Of a stretch of 64,000 nucleotides of DNA, positions 1-9,066 are shown in pieces (the first letter of the stretch is position 1; each line of letters opens with the position of its first letter). A model generated the notes under the pieces. That model was not told where the DNA came from. It searched no databases and saw only the letters and a list, made by a program, of their open reading frames with translations. The DNA comes from Erwinia phyllosphaerae (GTDB lineage Bacteria; Pseudomonadota; Gammaproteobacteria; Enterobacterales; Enterobacteriaceae): contig NZ_JAHSPF010000007.1 in NCBI RefSeq assembly GCF_019132875.1, positions 62,001-126,000 of the forward strand, read 5' to 3'. The position numbers were made by a program, and so were the translations under genes.

Positions 1-327
1 AGCTTTTGGGGTTACACCACTAAACGCGATCTGAGCCGCATGGGCAGCATGCTGTTTATGGCGCTGATTGGCATTGTGCTGGCGTCGGTAGTCAACTACT
101 GGCTGAAAAGCACCGCGCTAATGTGGGCGGTTACCTATATCGGCGTGCTGGTGTTTGTCGGTCTGACCGCGTATGACACGCAGAAGCTGAAAAATATCGG
201 TGAGAGTATCGATACGCGGGATAAAGAGAATCTGCGCCGCTACTCTATTATGGGTGCGCTGACGCTTTATCTGGACTTTATCAACCTGTTCCTGATGCTG
301 CTGCGCATCTTTGGCAACCGCCGCTAG
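1..327 (+). CDS. ybhL: YbhL, Bax-inhibitor-1 family membrane protein (3' part)
   Basis: The reading frame is open from base 1, so the 5' part lies outside the window; about 108 C-terminal residues are present. They contain hydrophobic membrane segments, the stretch AVTYIGVLVFVGLTAYDTQK and the ending LRIFGNRR, which match the C-terminus of E. coli YbhL as I remember it. The aspartate in the TAYDTQK motif belongs to the Bax-inhibitor-1 (UPF0005) fold, whose members are inner-membrane proteins proposed to act as pH-sensitive leak channels. The physiological role of YbhL is not settled. The gene converges on ybhN, and the two share a bidirectional terminator. Confidence 0.93.
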   Translation, partial: SFWGYTTKRDLSRMGSMLFMALIGIVLASVVNYWLKSTALMWAVTYIGVLVFVGLTAYDTQKLKNIGESIDTRDKENLRRYSIMGALTLYLDFINLFLMLLRIFGNRR

Positions 328-334
328 GAAAATT

Positions 335-360
335 AAAAAGGGCGAATTCGCCCTTTTTTT
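335..360. terminator. Bidirectional Rho-independent terminator between ybhL and ybhN
   Basis: A perfect palindrome GGGCGAATTCGCCC (340-353) is flanked by A5 on the left and T7 on the right, so it can terminate transcription from either side. The stop codon of ybhN lies inside its T tract. Confidence 0.9.
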
Positions 361-1327
361 ACGCCTGTTTCTGCATCTGCTGCTGGTTTTTACGCCGCAA
401 GCTTTTGGCCCGACTTTCCAGCCACAGGTAAAGCACCAGCGCCAGCAGCAGCGGTGCAATAAAGTAGATTACCCGGTAAGCCAGCAGCGCGGCGATAATC
501 GTGCCGTGCGACAGATGTTCGCCGCTCAACAGCGCCAGGAAGACCGCCTCCAGCACGCCAATCCCCGCCGGAATATGAATAATCACGCCTGCGATACTGC
601 TGATTAACAGCACGCCTAACACCTGCGGGAAATCTACCTTGTGCGCGAAAAGCAGCCAGATAATCGCACCCATTACCAGCCAGTTAGCGCTGGAAACGGC
701 AAACTGCAACAGCGCCATCCGCAAAGAGGGCAGCGCCAGCTTGTGGCCTTTGATCGTCCAGCGGCGACGCTTTGAAAACGCGCACAGCGCCAGATAGACC
801 ACCACAAAAGCCAGCAGGCCCGCACCGATGGTGCGCAGCGTGCCTTCGCCAATAAACCAGCCTTTGGGAATGGGTACCCAGCCGCTGCTGAAGACGACTC
901 CGGCCACCAGCACGTAGCCCAGCCAGTTGGTAGCAATGCTCAGGGAAAAGATACGGGTAATGGTGCTGCCGCTTAAGCCAAGCCTTGAATAGAGCCGGTA
1001 ACGCATTGCCACGCCGCCGACCCAGGTGCTGAGGGTCAGATTGAAGGCGTAGCAGATAAAAGAAACCAGCATCACCTGGCGCTTTTCCAGCTTGTGGCCG
1101 CAGTAGGCCTGGCCAATCAGATCGTAAACGCCATAGGTCAGATAGCTGACCACCACCAGCGCCACGGAACCTAAAATAGCGGCGCGGTTATAGTGGGTAA
1201 TTACGTTCAGTACGTCATGCCAGTTAACTTTGCGGGCGTAGATCACCAGCAGTACGATCACCGCGATAAAAAACAGGCCGGTTAGCCCCTTTTTTACCCA
1301 TTTCCAGCGAGAATGTGAGTGAGACAT
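359..1327 (-). CDS. ybhN: YbhN, UPF0104 integral membrane protein
   Basis: This 322-residue, strongly hydrophobic protein has several predicted membrane helices and a positively charged C-terminus (SRAKSLRRKNQQQ). It resembles YbhN, a member of the LPG_synthase_TM (UPF0104) family, which corresponds to the membrane part of lysyl-phosphatidylglycerol synthases without the catalytic domain. The start codon overlaps the clsB stop by one base (TGATG), so the two are translationally coupled; ybhP-clsB-ybhN form one minus-strand operon, as in E. coli. The link with a cardiolipin synthase suggests a phospholipid-related role, but no biochemical activity can be read from the sequence. Confidence 0.9.
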   Translation of the reverse strand: MSHSHSRWKWVKKGLTGLFFIAVIVLLVIYARKVNWHDVLNVITHYNRAAILGSVALVVVSYLTYGVYDLIGQAYCGHKLEKRQVMLVSFICYAFNLTLSTWVGGVAMRYRLYSRLGLSGSTITRIFSLSIATNWLGYVLVAGVVFSSGWVPIPKGWFIGEGTLRTIGAGLLAFVVVYLALCAFSKRRRWTIKGHKLALPSLRMALLQFAVSSANWLVMGAIIWLLFAHKVDFPQVLGVLLISSIAGVIIHIPAGIGVLEAVFLALLSGEHLSHGTIIAALLAYRVIYFIAPLLLALVLYLWLESRAKSLRRKNQQQMQKQA

Positions 1328-2577
1328 CAGGGTTTAGCCCTCTCTTTTTCGCTATCGGACTCGACGCGATCCTGGGTTTCCATCTCCGGCTGTACCGGTG
1401 GCGCAATCTGCGCCAGCTTCGGCGTGTGTGCCGGTAGCCAGCCTGCAATCGCCGGGAAATGGCGCAGAAAGTGAAACACCACCACGCCTTTTGCCAGCTG
1501 CCACCAATTCTGTTTGGGGAGCTTACTTTCATCCACGCGCTCGCAGTCCTGCGTCAGCAGCCGAGACAGCTCGGCACGCATTATCTGGTTAAACGAGCGG
1601 TCGTGAATGATCAGGTTGGCTTCCAGATTCAGCGACAGGCTTAGCGGGTCAAGATTGCTGGAGCCGACGGTCGACCAGAAGTTATCCTGCACCGCGATTT
1701 TTGCGTGCAGCGGACGACGAATATATTCATAAACCTCTACGCCACCGCCGACCAGATAATTATAGAGCAGCTCTGCGCCGACCTTGACGATAGGCATATC
1801 GGGCTTACCCTGCACGATCAGCTTAACCGAAACGCCTCGCTGTGCCGCCGAACGCATTTCGCGCAGCAGCCGATAGCCGGGGAAAAAGTAGGCGTTGGCG
1901 ATAATCACTTCCTCTTTCGCCTCACGCAGCATATTAATATAGTGCTGCTCGATATCGTCGCTGTGCTCATCGTTATCGCGCCAGACAAACAGCACCTGCG
2001 CATCGCCCGGTGTTTCATTGCGGGTGAAGCGATGGCCACGCTGTCCCCACCAGCGTTTCGGCGTGTCTTTACTGTTAATCGCCTCTTTTACAAAACGCGT
2101 AATATCTTCCACCACCGGGCCTTTGACCTCGACGGTATAATCCTGCTTTGCTTCCGGGCCGTAGCTGGAATTGTGCTCGGCGGAATAGTTAATGCCGCCA
2201 ACAAAGGCTATCTCGCCGTCGCAAACCACGGTTTTTCGGTGCATGCGGCGGAAAACATTTGTCCGCATGCCGAACACCAGCGGGCGCGGATCGTAAAAAA
2301 TAAAGCGCACGCCGGCCGCCGTCAGGCTACGAATAAACTCCGGCGACAAATCGTTAGATCCATAGCCGTCCAGCAGCATCTCTACTTTAACGCCGCGGGC
2401 GGCGGCATCCAGAATAACCTGCTGTAATGCACGGCCAACCTCATCTTCGAACAGGATAAATGTTTCCAGCAAGACGCTCTGGCGCGCCCGCCGAATGGCT
2501 TCAAAAACGCGGGGAAAATATTGTTCGCCATTTGCCAACAGGCGCAGGCGGTTACCGTCACGCCATTCCGTTTTCAT
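1327..2577 (-). CDS. clsB: Cardiolipin synthase B (phospholipase D superfamily)
   Basis: ClsB makes cardiolipin by phosphatidyl transfer at the inner membrane. The 416-residue protein carries the two HKD signatures of the PLD superfamily: HRKTVVCD (H113, K115, D120) followed by GGIN, and HAKIAVQD (H291, K293, D298) followed by GSSNLD. It lacks the N-terminal membrane helices of ClsA, as expected for ClsB (YbhO). It overlaps ybhP upstream by four bases and ybhN downstream by one. Known for the family: ClsB can use phosphatidylethanolamine as well as phosphatidylglycerol; ybhP is its usual partner gene. The C-terminus (after about residue 385) is charged and probably disordered. Confidence 0.94.
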   Translation of the reverse strand: MKTEWRDGNRLRLLANGEQYFPRVFEAIRRARQSVLLETFILFEDEVGRALQQVILDAAARGVKVEMLLDGYGSNDLSPEFIRSLTAAGVRFIFYDPRPLVFGMRTNVFRRMHRKTVVCDGEIAFVGGINYSAEHNSSYGPEAKQDYTVEVKGPVVEDITRFVKEAINSKDTPKRWWGQRGHRFTRNETPGDAQVLFVWRDNDEHSDDIEQHYINMLREAKEEVIIANAYFFPGYRLLREMRSAAQRGVSVKLIVQGKPDMPIVKVGAELLYNYLVGGGVEVYEYIRRPLHAKIAVQDNFWSTVGSSNLDPLSLSLNLEANLIIHDRSFNQIMRAELSRLLTQDCERVDESKLPKQNWWQLAKGVVVFHFLRHFPAIAGWLPAHTPKLAQIAPPVQPEMETQDRVESDSEKERAKP

Positions 2578-3335
2578 AAATGTATCTCCACAGCCAGCGG
2601 CGCGTGATCGGATAAGTGCGACCAGGGTCTCAGCGGTATTTTGTGCGGGCTGCTGATGCCGACGTTACGAACGTAAATTCGATCCAGCCTCAGGAGTGGA
2701 AAGCGGGCAGGGAAGGTACGCGCCGGGCGACCGGTTTTCCGGCTGAAGACTTCTTCCATAGCCGCTCCTCGTTGTAATATTTTATTGGCTTTCAGCTGCC
2801 AGTCGTTGAAATCCCCTGCGACCACCACGGGCGCATCCGACGGCAATGTATTCAGCAGGTCGCACAGCATTTTCAGCTGGGCGGCACGATGGTCGTTCCG
2901 CAGACCTAAATGCACACAGACCGTGTGCAGAACCTTATCGCTGCCCGGCACCGCTATCTGGCTATATAAAAGGCCGCGTTTTTCCGTACCCTCTACCGAT
3001 ATATCCCGGTTTTCATGCGATAAAATAGGGAAACGTGACAGCAGCGCATTGCCATGATGGCCTTCCGGGTAAACGGCGTTGCGGCCATAGGCGAAATCGT
3101 TCCACATCATCTCGGCTAAAAACTCGTAATGCGGGGTCTCTGGCCACGCCGGCACCTTTAAGGAGTGTAGGTCATGAGAGCCCATCACCTCCTGTAAAAA
3201 GACGATATCGGCGGCAGTGGCCCTGACCGCATCGCGTAATTCCGGCAAAATAAAACGCTTGTTTGAAGCGCTGAAACCCATGTGTGTGTTGATCGTCAGG
3301 ACTTTTAATGAAAATCCTTGCGGTTTTTGTGACAT
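2574..3335 (-). CDS. ybhP: YbhP, endonuclease/exonuclease/phosphatase-fold protein
   Basis: The 253-residue protein has the EEP (DNase I-like) fold signatures: N16 in TINTH, E49 in FLQEV, GDFNDW (D175, N177) and the C-terminal SDH (242-244). These are the metal-binding and catalytic positions of the superfamily. No signal peptide is visible. It is the first gene of the ybhP-clsB-ybhN operon, and its ATG is preceded by an AGAGGAG stretch about a dozen bases upstream. Upstream on the minus strand, a CTACACTTT -10-like element suggests a sigma-S-type promoter; this is inference. The substrate is unknown, though the partnership with clsB suggests a phospholipid or phosphodiester. Confidence 0.9.
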   Translation of the reverse strand: MSQKPQGFSLKVLTINTHMGFSASNKRFILPELRDAVRATAADIVFLQEVMGSHDLHSLKVPAWPETPHYEFLAEMMWNDFAYGRNAVYPEGHHGNALLSRFPILSHENRDISVEGTEKRGLLYSQIAVPGSDKVLHTVCVHLGLRNDHRAAQLKMLCDLLNTLPSDAPVVVAGDFNDWQLKANKILQRGAAMEEVFSRKTGRPARTFPARFPLLRLDRIYVRNVGISSPHKIPLRPWSHLSDHAPLAVEIHL

Positions 3336-3521
3336 ACTGTGCGCGCTCTCCTCTTCGGATCAGGAAGAGTAAAGTGTAGTCCTTGTCACAAAAGCGTGCT
3401 GCTAAGTGTAGAAATTTACGGCATTAATTAAGAACTACGGTAGTCTGATAAAATGCGTTGCCACTTACTGTGGTAACCAGACTTGGGCAGATCTTTGTGG
3501 GGTCTGCCAGGAGATAAAAAC

Positions 3522-3902
3522 ATGAAATGGTCCAATCGCGTTCAGATTGTCACCGGACAAACCTACGTCCACATCACGCTGCACCTGCTGCTGATTGCCG
3601 CCCTGATCACGGGCTGGAAACATCATGCGCTGTTTCAGGTCAGCACCGTTTTAGTCACGCTGTATGCCTGCGTCTTTATCGCCATGCTGCCGGCCCAGCG
3701 CCTGGCGCGTTTGCGCCGCCTGGGCGATTTTCTGGAAGACGTGACCACCACCTACTATTTTGGCGCAGCAATGCTGGTGCTTTATTTGCTGTCGCGCGTG
3801 GTGCATAACAATCTGCTGTTAGGCTGTGTTGGCGTTGTTATGCTGACCGGTCCTGCCGTGGTTTCGCTGCTGGCCAAAGAGCCGGTTCGCGCCCGACGTT
3901 AA
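3522..3902 (+). CDS. ybhQ: YbhQ, small inner-membrane protein
   Basis: The 126-residue protein begins MKWSNRVQ and ends with a basic tail (EPVRARR). It shows about four hydrophobic segments and a conserved centre (LEDVTTTYYFGAAM, then GPAVVSLLAK) that matches E. coli YbhQ. I chose the ATG at 3522 because AGGAG (3509-3513) lies eight bases upstream and because it fits the E. coli start; a longer in-frame start at 3483 has no such site. The function is unknown. It is transcribed divergently from ybhP, and the 186-bp gap between them holds a TGATAAAAT -10-like element near 3446. Confidence 0.88.
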   Translation: MKWSNRVQIVTGQTYVHITLHLLLIAALITGWKHHALFQVSTVLVTLYACVFIAMLPAQRLARLRRLGDFLEDVTTTYYFGAAMLVLYLLSRVVHNNLLLGCVGVVMLTGPAVVSLLAKEPVRARR

Positions 3903-3907
3903 AGCAG

Positions 3908-3940
3908 AGCGGGCCACTCTGGCCCGCTTATTACCCTCTT
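3908..3940 (+). terminator. Terminator after ybhQ
   Basis: A nine-base-pair stem AGCGGGCCA/TGGCCCGCT with the loop CTC (3908-3928) is followed by a T/C-rich stretch ending CTCTTTT. It starts six bases after the ybhQ stop. Confidence 0.75.
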
Positions 3941-4068
3941 TTCTTTCCTTCGCTGTTACCATGCCCGGCTGTTTTATCCGCTACCCGTTCGATTGCTGAC
4001 GCGCAAAACAGCGCCAGCGTGCCGTCTTTTTACCGGTTAAAGATATTTCGCTGCATAAGCGCAACATC

Positions 4069-4201
4069 TGTTATAATCCGGCGCTTACGCACCGTGGTTT
4101 GTGCCCCCTTTCAAGCGTCAGGCTAAGCCTGGCGTCACAGTATCCCCCTGGAAACTACACCGCTTGCTGCGGTCAGGGCGGAACCGGAGTCAGTCAACTT
4201 T
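4069..4201 (+). promoter_or_regulatory. rhlE extended -10 promoter and structured leader
   Basis: TGTTATAAT (4069-4077) is a perfect extended -10 element; no good -35 is visible, which is usual for extended -10 promoters. It would give a leader of about 118 nt before rhlE. The leader can form at least two small hairpins: CAGGC/GCCTG (4119-4131) and CCGC/GCGG near 4160-4172. A structured leader is notable for an RNA helicase gene because autoregulation is conceivable, but this is only inference. Nothing else is apparent in the gap 3929-4068. Confidence 0.55.
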
Positions 4202-5650
4202 ATGTCTTTTGATTCTCTCGGCCTTAACGCCGATATTTTGCGTGCAGTAACCGAACAGGGCTATAACGAGCCAACCCCTATTCAGCGCCAGGCTATTCCT
4301 GTCGTACTAAGCGGTCGCGATCTGATGGCCAGCGCCCAGACCGGCACCGGCAAAACCGCCGGTTTTACGCTGCCTCTGTTGCAGCTGCTGAGCAGCCACA
4401 ACCCGCATCCAAAAGGACGCCGTCCCGTCCGCGCCCTGATTTTAACCCCGACCCGCGAGCTGGCCGCGCAGGTTGGCGAAAACGTGCACGACTACAGCAA
4501 ATACCTGGACCTGCGTTCGCTGGTGGTGTTTGGCGGCGTCAGCATTAATCCGCAGATGATGAAGCTGCGCGGCGGCGTTGACGTGCTGGTGGCAACGCCG
4601 GGCCGTCTGCTGGATCTGGAACATCAGAACGCGCTGGATCTTTCTAAAGTAGAGATTCTGGTGCTGGACGAAGCCGACCGCATGCTGGATATGGGCTTTA
4701 TTCACGATATCCGCCGCGTGCTGGCCAAGCTGCCGGCGAAGCGTCAGAACCTGCTGTTCTCCGCGACTTTCTCTGACGAGATTAAAACGCTGGCGGAAAA
4801 ACTGCTGCATAACCCGGAAGAAGTGGAAGTGGCTCGCCGCAATACCGCTTCTGAACAGATTACCCAGCACGTGCACTTTGTAGACAAAAAGCGCAAGCGG
4901 GAACTGCTTTCTTTCCTGATTGGCCGCGACAACTGGCAGCAGGTGCTGGTCTTTACCCGTACCAAGCATGGTGCCAACCATCTGGCTGAGCAGCTGAACA
5001 AAGATGGCATCACCGCTGCGGCGATCCACGGTAACAAGAGCCAGGGCGCACGTACTCGCGCGCTGAGCGACTTTAAAGACGGCAACATTCGCGTGCTGGT
5101 GGCGACCGATATCGCCGCGCGCGGCATCGATATTTCCGAACTGCCGCACGTGGTTAACTATGAGCTGCCAAACGTGCCGGAAGATTACGTGCACCGTATT
5201 GGCCGTACCGGCCGCGCGGCCGCGACGGGCGAAGCCCTGTCGCTGGTTTGCGTAGATGAACACAAGCTGCTGCGCGATATTGAGCGCGTGCTGAAGCGTG
5301 AGATCCCGCGTATCGCCATCGAAGGCTATGAGCCGGATCCGAGCATCAAAGCGGAGCCGATTCAAAACGGTCGTCAGCAGCGTGGTGGCGGCGGCGGCGG
5401 TGCGGGACGCGGTGGACGCGGCGCGCCAGCGGGTAACCGTGGCGGCGAACGTGGCCAGGGCGCGGGACGCAGCAGCAGCGGCGAACGCAGCCAGAGCGCG
5501 CGTACCGGCAACGGCGGCGGGCGTAGCCAGGCTGCCAGCGGCGAGCGCACAGCGTCAGAGCGTCAGGGCAACGGTCCACGCCGTCAGGGCGAAGGCGCGG
5601 CGGGTGCGCCTCGCAACAAAACTCGCCAGCGTCGTTCTAATCCGGCATAA
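4202..5650 (+). CDS. rhlE: ATP-dependent RNA helicase RhlE (DEAD-box)
   Basis: RhlE is a DEAD-box helicase that remodels RNA, with roles in ribosome assembly and with the degradosome. All motifs are visible: Q motif EPTPIQRQ, Walker A AQTGTGKT (45-52), PTRELA, DEAD (156-159), SAT in FSATFS, then ARGID and HRIGRTGR in the second RecA domain. The core ends near residue 394 and is followed by about 90 residues of Gly/Arg/Ser-rich tail with repeated GER and GRSxS segments, an RNA-binding tail whose composition differs from the E. coli tail. The total length, 482 residues, is slightly longer than E. coli RhlE. Confidence 0.96.
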   Translation: MSFDSLGLNADILRAVTEQGYNEPTPIQRQAIPVVLSGRDLMASAQTGTGKTAGFTLPLLQLLSSHNPHPKGRRPVRALILTPTRELAAQVGENVHDYSKYLDLRSLVVFGGVSINPQMMKLRGGVDVLVATPGRLLDLEHQNALDLSKVEILVLDEADRMLDMGFIHDIRRVLAKLPAKRQNLLFSATFSDEIKTLAEKLLHNPEEVEVARRNTASEQITQHVHFVDKKRKRELLSFLIGRDNWQQVLVFTRTKHGANHLAEQLNKDGITAAAIHGNKSQGARTRALSDFKDGNIRVLVATDIAARGIDISELPHVVNYELPNVPEDYVHRIGRTGRAAATGEALSLVCVDEHKLLRDIERVLKREIPRIAIEGYEPDPSIKAEPIQNGRQQRGGGGGGAGRGGRGAPAGNRGGERGQGAGRSSSGERSQSARTGNGGGRSQAASGERTASERQGNGPRRQGEGAAGAPRNKTRQRRSNPA

Positions 5651-5658
5651 CAAAGATG

Positions 5659-5681
5659 CAGGGAACCTGGTTCCCTGATTT
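5659..5681 (+). terminator. Terminator after rhlE
   Basis: The hairpin CAGGGAAC-CTG-GTTCCCTG (5659-5677) is followed by ATTTTA, nine bases after the rhlE stop. Confidence 0.8.
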
Positions 5682-5752
5682 TACTGTCGGCACGTTTTGA
5701 GTTAGCCAACACGCCAGGCGGATCTCTCCCCCTGCAATCCCAGGCTGCTCTA

Positions 5753-5789
5753 CAGCGCGGAGCGCAATGCGTTCCGCGCTGGCATTTTG
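5753..5789 (+). other. Strong hairpin upstream of dusC
   Basis: CAGCGCGGA (5753-5761) pairs with TCCGCGCTG (5773-5781), and the pairing continues inwards through GCGC/GCGT to an AAT loop, giving a stem of about 13 bp. GCATTTTGT follows. It could be a second terminator or a leader structure of dusC, whose start is 46 bases further on. Confidence 0.5.
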
Positions 5790-5827
5790 TCGATATCTTA
5801 TCTCTCTAACCAGCAACGGTTTGTGAC

Positions 5828-6787
5828 ATGCGCGTTTTACTTGCCCCGATGGAGGGCGTGCTTGATTCACTGGTGCGCGAACTGCTCACCGACGTCAACG
5901 ATTACGATCTCTGCATCACCGAATTTTTGCGGGTGGTCGATCAGCTTTTGCCTGCCAAATCTTTTTATCGCCTTTGTCCTGAACTGCATCATGCCAGCCG
6001 TACGCCATCCGGCACGCTCGTGCGCGTTCAGCTGCTGGGCCAGCATCCGCAGTGGCTGGCGGAAAACGCGGCTCGCGCGGTGGAACTGGGGTCCTGGGGC
6101 GTTGACCTTAACTGCGGCTGTCCTTCAAAGCTGGTTAACGGCAGCGGCGGCGGCGCTACGCTGCTAAAAGATCCCGATCTGATTTACCGTGGCGCGAAAG
6201 CCATGCGTGAAGCCGTACCCGCACATCTACCCGTCACCGTTAAAATCCGGCTTGGCTGGGACAGTGATTCCCGGCAGTTTGAAATTGCCGATGCCGTGCA
6301 GCAGGCGGGTGCCAGCGAGCTGGTCGTGCACGGTCGGACAAAAGAGGATGGTTACAAAGCAGAAAAAATTAACTGGCAGGCTATTGGCGAGATCCGCCAG
6401 CGTTTGCGCATTCCTGTCATTGCCAATGGTGAAATTTGGGACTGGCAGAGCGCGCAGGATTGTTTGCGGATTACCGGTTGTGATGCAGTAATGATTGGGC
6501 GCGGCGCGCTTAACGTGCCAAACCTGAGCCGGGTCATCAAATATAACGAACCTCGTCTGCCGTGGCCGCAGGTGGTCACGCTGCTGCAACGTTATGTGCA
6601 GCTGGAAAAGCAGGGCGATACCGGTCTTTATCACGTTGCCAGGATCAAACAGTGGCTGGGCTATTTACGTAAAGAGTATCTGGAAGCGAGCGAGCTGTTC
6701 AGCCAGATCCGGGCGCTAAAAACCTCTGGCGACATCGCTGGCGCTATCGATCGCTACGCGCGTATCGTAGCGGCAAACGGTGCCTGA
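5828..6787 (+). CDS. dusC: tRNA-dihydrouridine(16) synthase DusC
   Basis: DusC is a flavin enzyme that reduces uridine 16 in the tRNA D-loop to dihydrouridine. The 319-residue protein starts [11 protein letters not shown], typical of DusC, and carries the catalytic cysteine C98 in NCGCPSK, the FMN-barrel segments VKIRLGWDS and VVHGRTKE, and IGRGAL near the phosphate-binding end. The C-terminal helical domain ([10 protein letters not shown] onward) is complete. In E. coli dusC (yohI) lies near 48 min beside yohF; here it directly follows rhlE, which marks the left junction of the relocated yoh-yeh block. Confidence 0.95.
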   Translation: MRVLLAPMEGVLDSLVRELLTDVNDYDLCITEFLRVVDQLLPAKSFYRLCPELHHASRTPSGTLVRVQLLGQHPQWLAENAARAVELGSWGVDLNCGCPSKLVNGSGGGATLLKDPDLIYRGAKAMREAVPAHLPVTVKIRLGWDSDSRQFEIADAVQQAGASELVVHGRTKEDGYKAEKINWQAIGEIRQRLRIPVIANGEIWDWQSAQDCLRITGCDAVMIGRGALNVPNLSRVIKYNEPRLPWPQVVTLLQRYVQLEKQGDTGLYHVARIKQWLGYLRKEYLEASELFSQIRALKTSGDIAGAIDRYARIVAANGA

Positions 6788-6831
6788 AAATTACAACTTT
6801 GTAACAAATGGCCTGATTCTTTCCGCGATCT

Positions 6832-6845
6832 CTTAGCCCGCTAAG
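6832..6845. promoter_or_regulatory. Inverted repeat overlapping the MFS gene's ribosome-binding site
   Basis: CTTAGC-CC-GCTAAG is a perfect six-base inverted repeat with a two-base spacer, located just before the GTG start at 6854. Its right arm contains the first bases of the TAAGG Shine-Dalgarno element. It could be a repressor site; no regulator gene is adjacent. Confidence 0.35.
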
Positions 6846-6853
6846 GTTATGAT

Positions 6854-8077
6854 GTGAGCTTCATCACACTCATTTTCGGCTCTGACATGTCTGCAACTCC
6901 GGCCCTATCCAGCGCACAGCTTAACAAACGCATCATTTCGGTAGTGATCTTCACCTTCTTTTGCTATCTCTCCATCGGCCTGCCGCTGGCAGTGTTGCCG
7001 GGCTACGTGCATAACCAGCTTGGCTACAGCTCGTTTATCGCCGGGCTGATTATCAGCCTGCAATACTTCGCTACTCTCGTCAGCCGCCCACAGGCAGGGC
7101 GCTATGCCGATCTGCTGGGACCAAAAAAGGTCGTGCTGCTGGGGCTGGTGCTGTGTGGCGCCAGCGGTTTGTTCAGCGTGCTGGCGGTCGTTTTTAATGC
7201 AGCTCCCTTAACCAGCCTGATTTTGCTGGCTAGCGGACGCGTGGTGTTGGGATTTGGCGAAAGCCTGACGTCAACAGGAGCAATGTTGTGGGGAATCAAC
7301 ATTGTTGGCACCACGCAGAGCGCACGCGTTATCTCCTGGAATGGCGTGGCGACCTATCTGGCAATGGCGATGGGTGCGCCGCTGGGCGTGATGCTGAATT
7401 CTGCTTTTGGCCTCTCCGGTTTTGCCGTACTGATTATGCTGATGGCGTTTTTTGGCGTCTGGCTGGCCATTCGACGCCCGGCAGTGGTGGTCACCATAGG
7501 CCAGCGTATCCCGTTTAACCAGGTGTTTTCACGCATCTGGCCCTTTGGGCTTTGCCTGGGGCTGGGCACGATTGGTTTTGGTACGATCGCTACCTTTATT
7601 ACGCTCTATTTCGCCAGCCACGGCTGGAGCGGCGCGGCGTTCTCCCTGACGTTGTTCAGCCTGGGCTTTGTGATGATGCGGCTCATCTTTAGCAGCTTTA
7701 TCGGCCGGTTTGGCGGTCTTCGCGTCTCCGGATTTTCTTTTGCCATTGAGTGTGTCGGCCTGCTGATTATCTGGCAGGCGCACTCATCGCTGATGGTGGA
7801 TATCGGCGCATTCCTGACCGGCTCCGGCTTTTCACTGATTTTTCCCGCGCTGGGCGTGGAGGCAATCAAGCAGGTTGCACCGCAAAATCAGGGTTCGGCG
7901 CTGGGTCTCTATTCCGCCTTTCTGGATTTTGGCCTGGGTGTCACCGGACCGGTAGCCGGGTTGCTGATCGGCCAGTGGGGTATTGATTCCATCTATTTAG
8001 TGGCCGCCGTGGTGGTATTGTTTGCGCTGGCCGTTATCGTTCGGCTCCCGGCACGCGCTGCGGTGAAAGCGGGCTAG
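6854..8077 (+). CDS. Major facilitator superfamily transporter, YhhS/YfcJ-like
   Basis: The protein has about 12 predicted membrane helices and the N-terminal stretch SIGLPLAVLPGYVHNQLGYS, followed by ISLQYFATLVSRPQAGRYAD and LGPKK, the MFS loop 2-3 signature. This is the pattern of the E. coli YhhS/YfcJ (UPF0226) group, members of which have been linked to arabinose or drug efflux. Two starts are possible: GTG at 6854, preceded by TAAGG at a good distance, and ATG at 6887, without a clear ribosome-binding site but closer to the family's usual length. Substrate cannot be told from the sequence. The gene is not part of the E. coli yoh locus. Confidence 0.85.
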   Translation: MSFITLIFGSDMSATPALSSAQLNKRIISVVIFTFFCYLSIGLPLAVLPGYVHNQLGYSSFIAGLIISLQYFATLVSRPQAGRYADLLGPKKVVLLGLVLCGASGLFSVLAVVFNAAPLTSLILLASGRVVLGFGESLTSTGAMLWGINIVGTTQSARVISWNGVATYLAMAMGAPLGVMLNSAFGLSGFAVLIMLMAFFGVWLAIRRPAVVVTIGQRIPFNQVFSRIWPFGLCLGLGTIGFGTIATFITLYFASHGWSGAAFSLTLFSLGFVMMRLIFSSFIGRFGGLRVSGFSFAIECVGLLIIWQAHSSLMVDIGAFLTGSGFSLIFPALGVEAIKQVAPQNQGSALGLYSAFLDFGLGVTGPVAGLLIGQWGIDSIYLVAAVVVLFALAVIVRLPARAAVKAG

Positions 8078-8116
8078 AGAAGCGCTAAGTTATCTTCAGA
8101 TGGCACAGCGGAGAGG

Positions 8117-8150
8117 CTATCCGGCAAAATCATCCTGCCGGATAGGGTTT
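8117..8150. terminator. Terminator hairpin between the MFS gene and hypothetical gene 8130-8690
   Basis: CTATCCGGCA (8117-8126) and TGCCGGATAG (8136-8145) form a perfect 10-bp stem with a nine-base loop, followed by GGTTTTGT. The hypothetical minus-strand gene ends inside it, so its last codons form part of the structure. Confidence 0.75.
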
Positions 8151-8690
8151 TGTCTGGCGGCCTGGCGTTTCGTGGGTTTCTATCAATGTTTTAACGGCAT
8201 CAATAATGCCGGGCCGTAATTTATGGAAATCATCAATATATTTCCATACGTCTTTCTCTGACATATCACCATTATGACTCGATCCGAAATCCAGCATTAA
8301 AATAATTCGTTTATTGTGCACGGTAAAGTCGGCATAAACGATACATGCATTTGACGTAGCATGGTGTTGATGCTTGTTGAAGATATAGCTGACAGGAAGG
8401 ATGTGAATATGAAAAATGGGTTCAAAAAGAGCGGCTTTGGGACGCCTGAAGGGACCGAGCTTGCCGAAGCCGGATTCATTATCAGCGAGCTTAAATGCGG
8501 CGTGCTGCATCCAGAGATGGGGTTCCGTCAGATAACCGCTTAGCGCCGCGCTTTTTAAATCTGCACAGGCTTTATCAATAATATTATCTAAAGCACGCTT
8601 GTTTTTAAGCGTTATGGTCTGATAAACCCTGAAAGCAGGAGAGTAAAGCTTATCAGGCTTCTTCAAACCTCGGATCTCCATCCTTGCCAC
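8130..8690 (-). CDS. Hypothetical protein (unrecognised), AT-richer island
   Basis: I do not recognise this protein of up to 186 residues. It has no signal peptide or membrane helix, a mix of charged and aromatic residues, and a centre rich in histidine and aromatics (FEPIFHIHILPVSYIF, then KHQHHATSN). The GTG at 8690 opens the frame, but ATG at 8681 is an alternative start; both lie inside the end of the upstream gene (8653-8901), so translation is probably coupled. The base composition is visibly lower in GC than in flanking genes, which suggests recent acquisition. The pair arrangement (small gene then larger gene, overlapping) would fit an effector/immunity or toxin-antitoxin pair, but nothing in the sequence proves it. 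Confidence 0.6.
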   Translation of the reverse strand: MARMEIRGLKKPDKLYSPAFRVYQTITLKNKRALDNIIDKACADLKSAALSGYLTEPHLWMQHAAFKLADNESGFGKLGPFRRPKAALFEPIFHIHILPVSYIFNKHQHHATSNACIVYADFTVHNKRIILMLDFGSSHNGDMSEKDVWKYIDDFHKLRPGIIDAVKTLIETHETPGRQTKPYPAG

Positions 8691-8901
8691 AGCTGGTGCT
8701 GTACTCTTCTGAGATCCTTACTGCTCTTTGCAACGCTTGAGCTGATGCATTGACGTAAATAACCTGAGGGTTAAGGCCAACACGAACCATTTTACGTCCG
8801 ACAGGTTTTTTACCTGAAAGCATAACAAGGGATGCAGCCACGGCATTACCTTTAGCCGGGTCAGGAATTTTTTTTGGGGTTGAGTGAAGATTAAGCTTCA
8901 T
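8653..8901 (-). CDS. Hypothetical small basic protein (unrecognised)
   Basis: The product is 82 residues, starting MKLNLHSTPKK and ending DPRFEEA. I chose the ATG at 8901 because CAGGAT lies six to eight bases upstream of it; a longer frame from 8970 has no ribosome-binding site. Charged and small residues dominate and no domain is recognised. The 3' end overlaps the next minus-strand gene by up to 38 bases. Codon and base use are AT-richer than the neighbourhood. The two genes sit between an MFS gene and the pit gene as a self-contained unit. The gap 8902-9066 contains an imperfect stem ATACGGCC/GGCCGTAT (9025-9060) without a proper T tract for the pit transcript. Confidence 0.6.
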   Translation of the reverse strand: MKLNLHSTPKKIPDPAKGNAVAASLVMLSGKKPVGRKMVRVGLNPQVIYVNASAQALQRAVRISEEYSTSCGKDGDPRFEEA

Positions 8902-9066
8902 TTTTTCATCCTGATTCACGTCAACATTCGTTATCAACAATATTGCTATAGCCGTATTCTGTTTTATCAATAGCCTGGTTATTGTACGCCCGGCAGGCTA
9001 CAGGTAGCAACTTGCATTTATTTTATACGGCCTGCTTTTACCAGTGCAGCCGGGCCGTATTTGTGG

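Noticed and set aside
4442..5365. A 307-codon open frame on the minus strand inside rhlE
   Set aside because: It lies entirely antisense to a conserved helicase gene, with a basic, low-complexity product and no ribosome-binding site; a shadow of GC-rich coding DNA.
9025..9060. Rho-independent terminator of the pit gene
   Set aside because: The ATACGGCC/GGCCGTAT stem is followed on the minus strand by A-rich, not T-rich, sequence.
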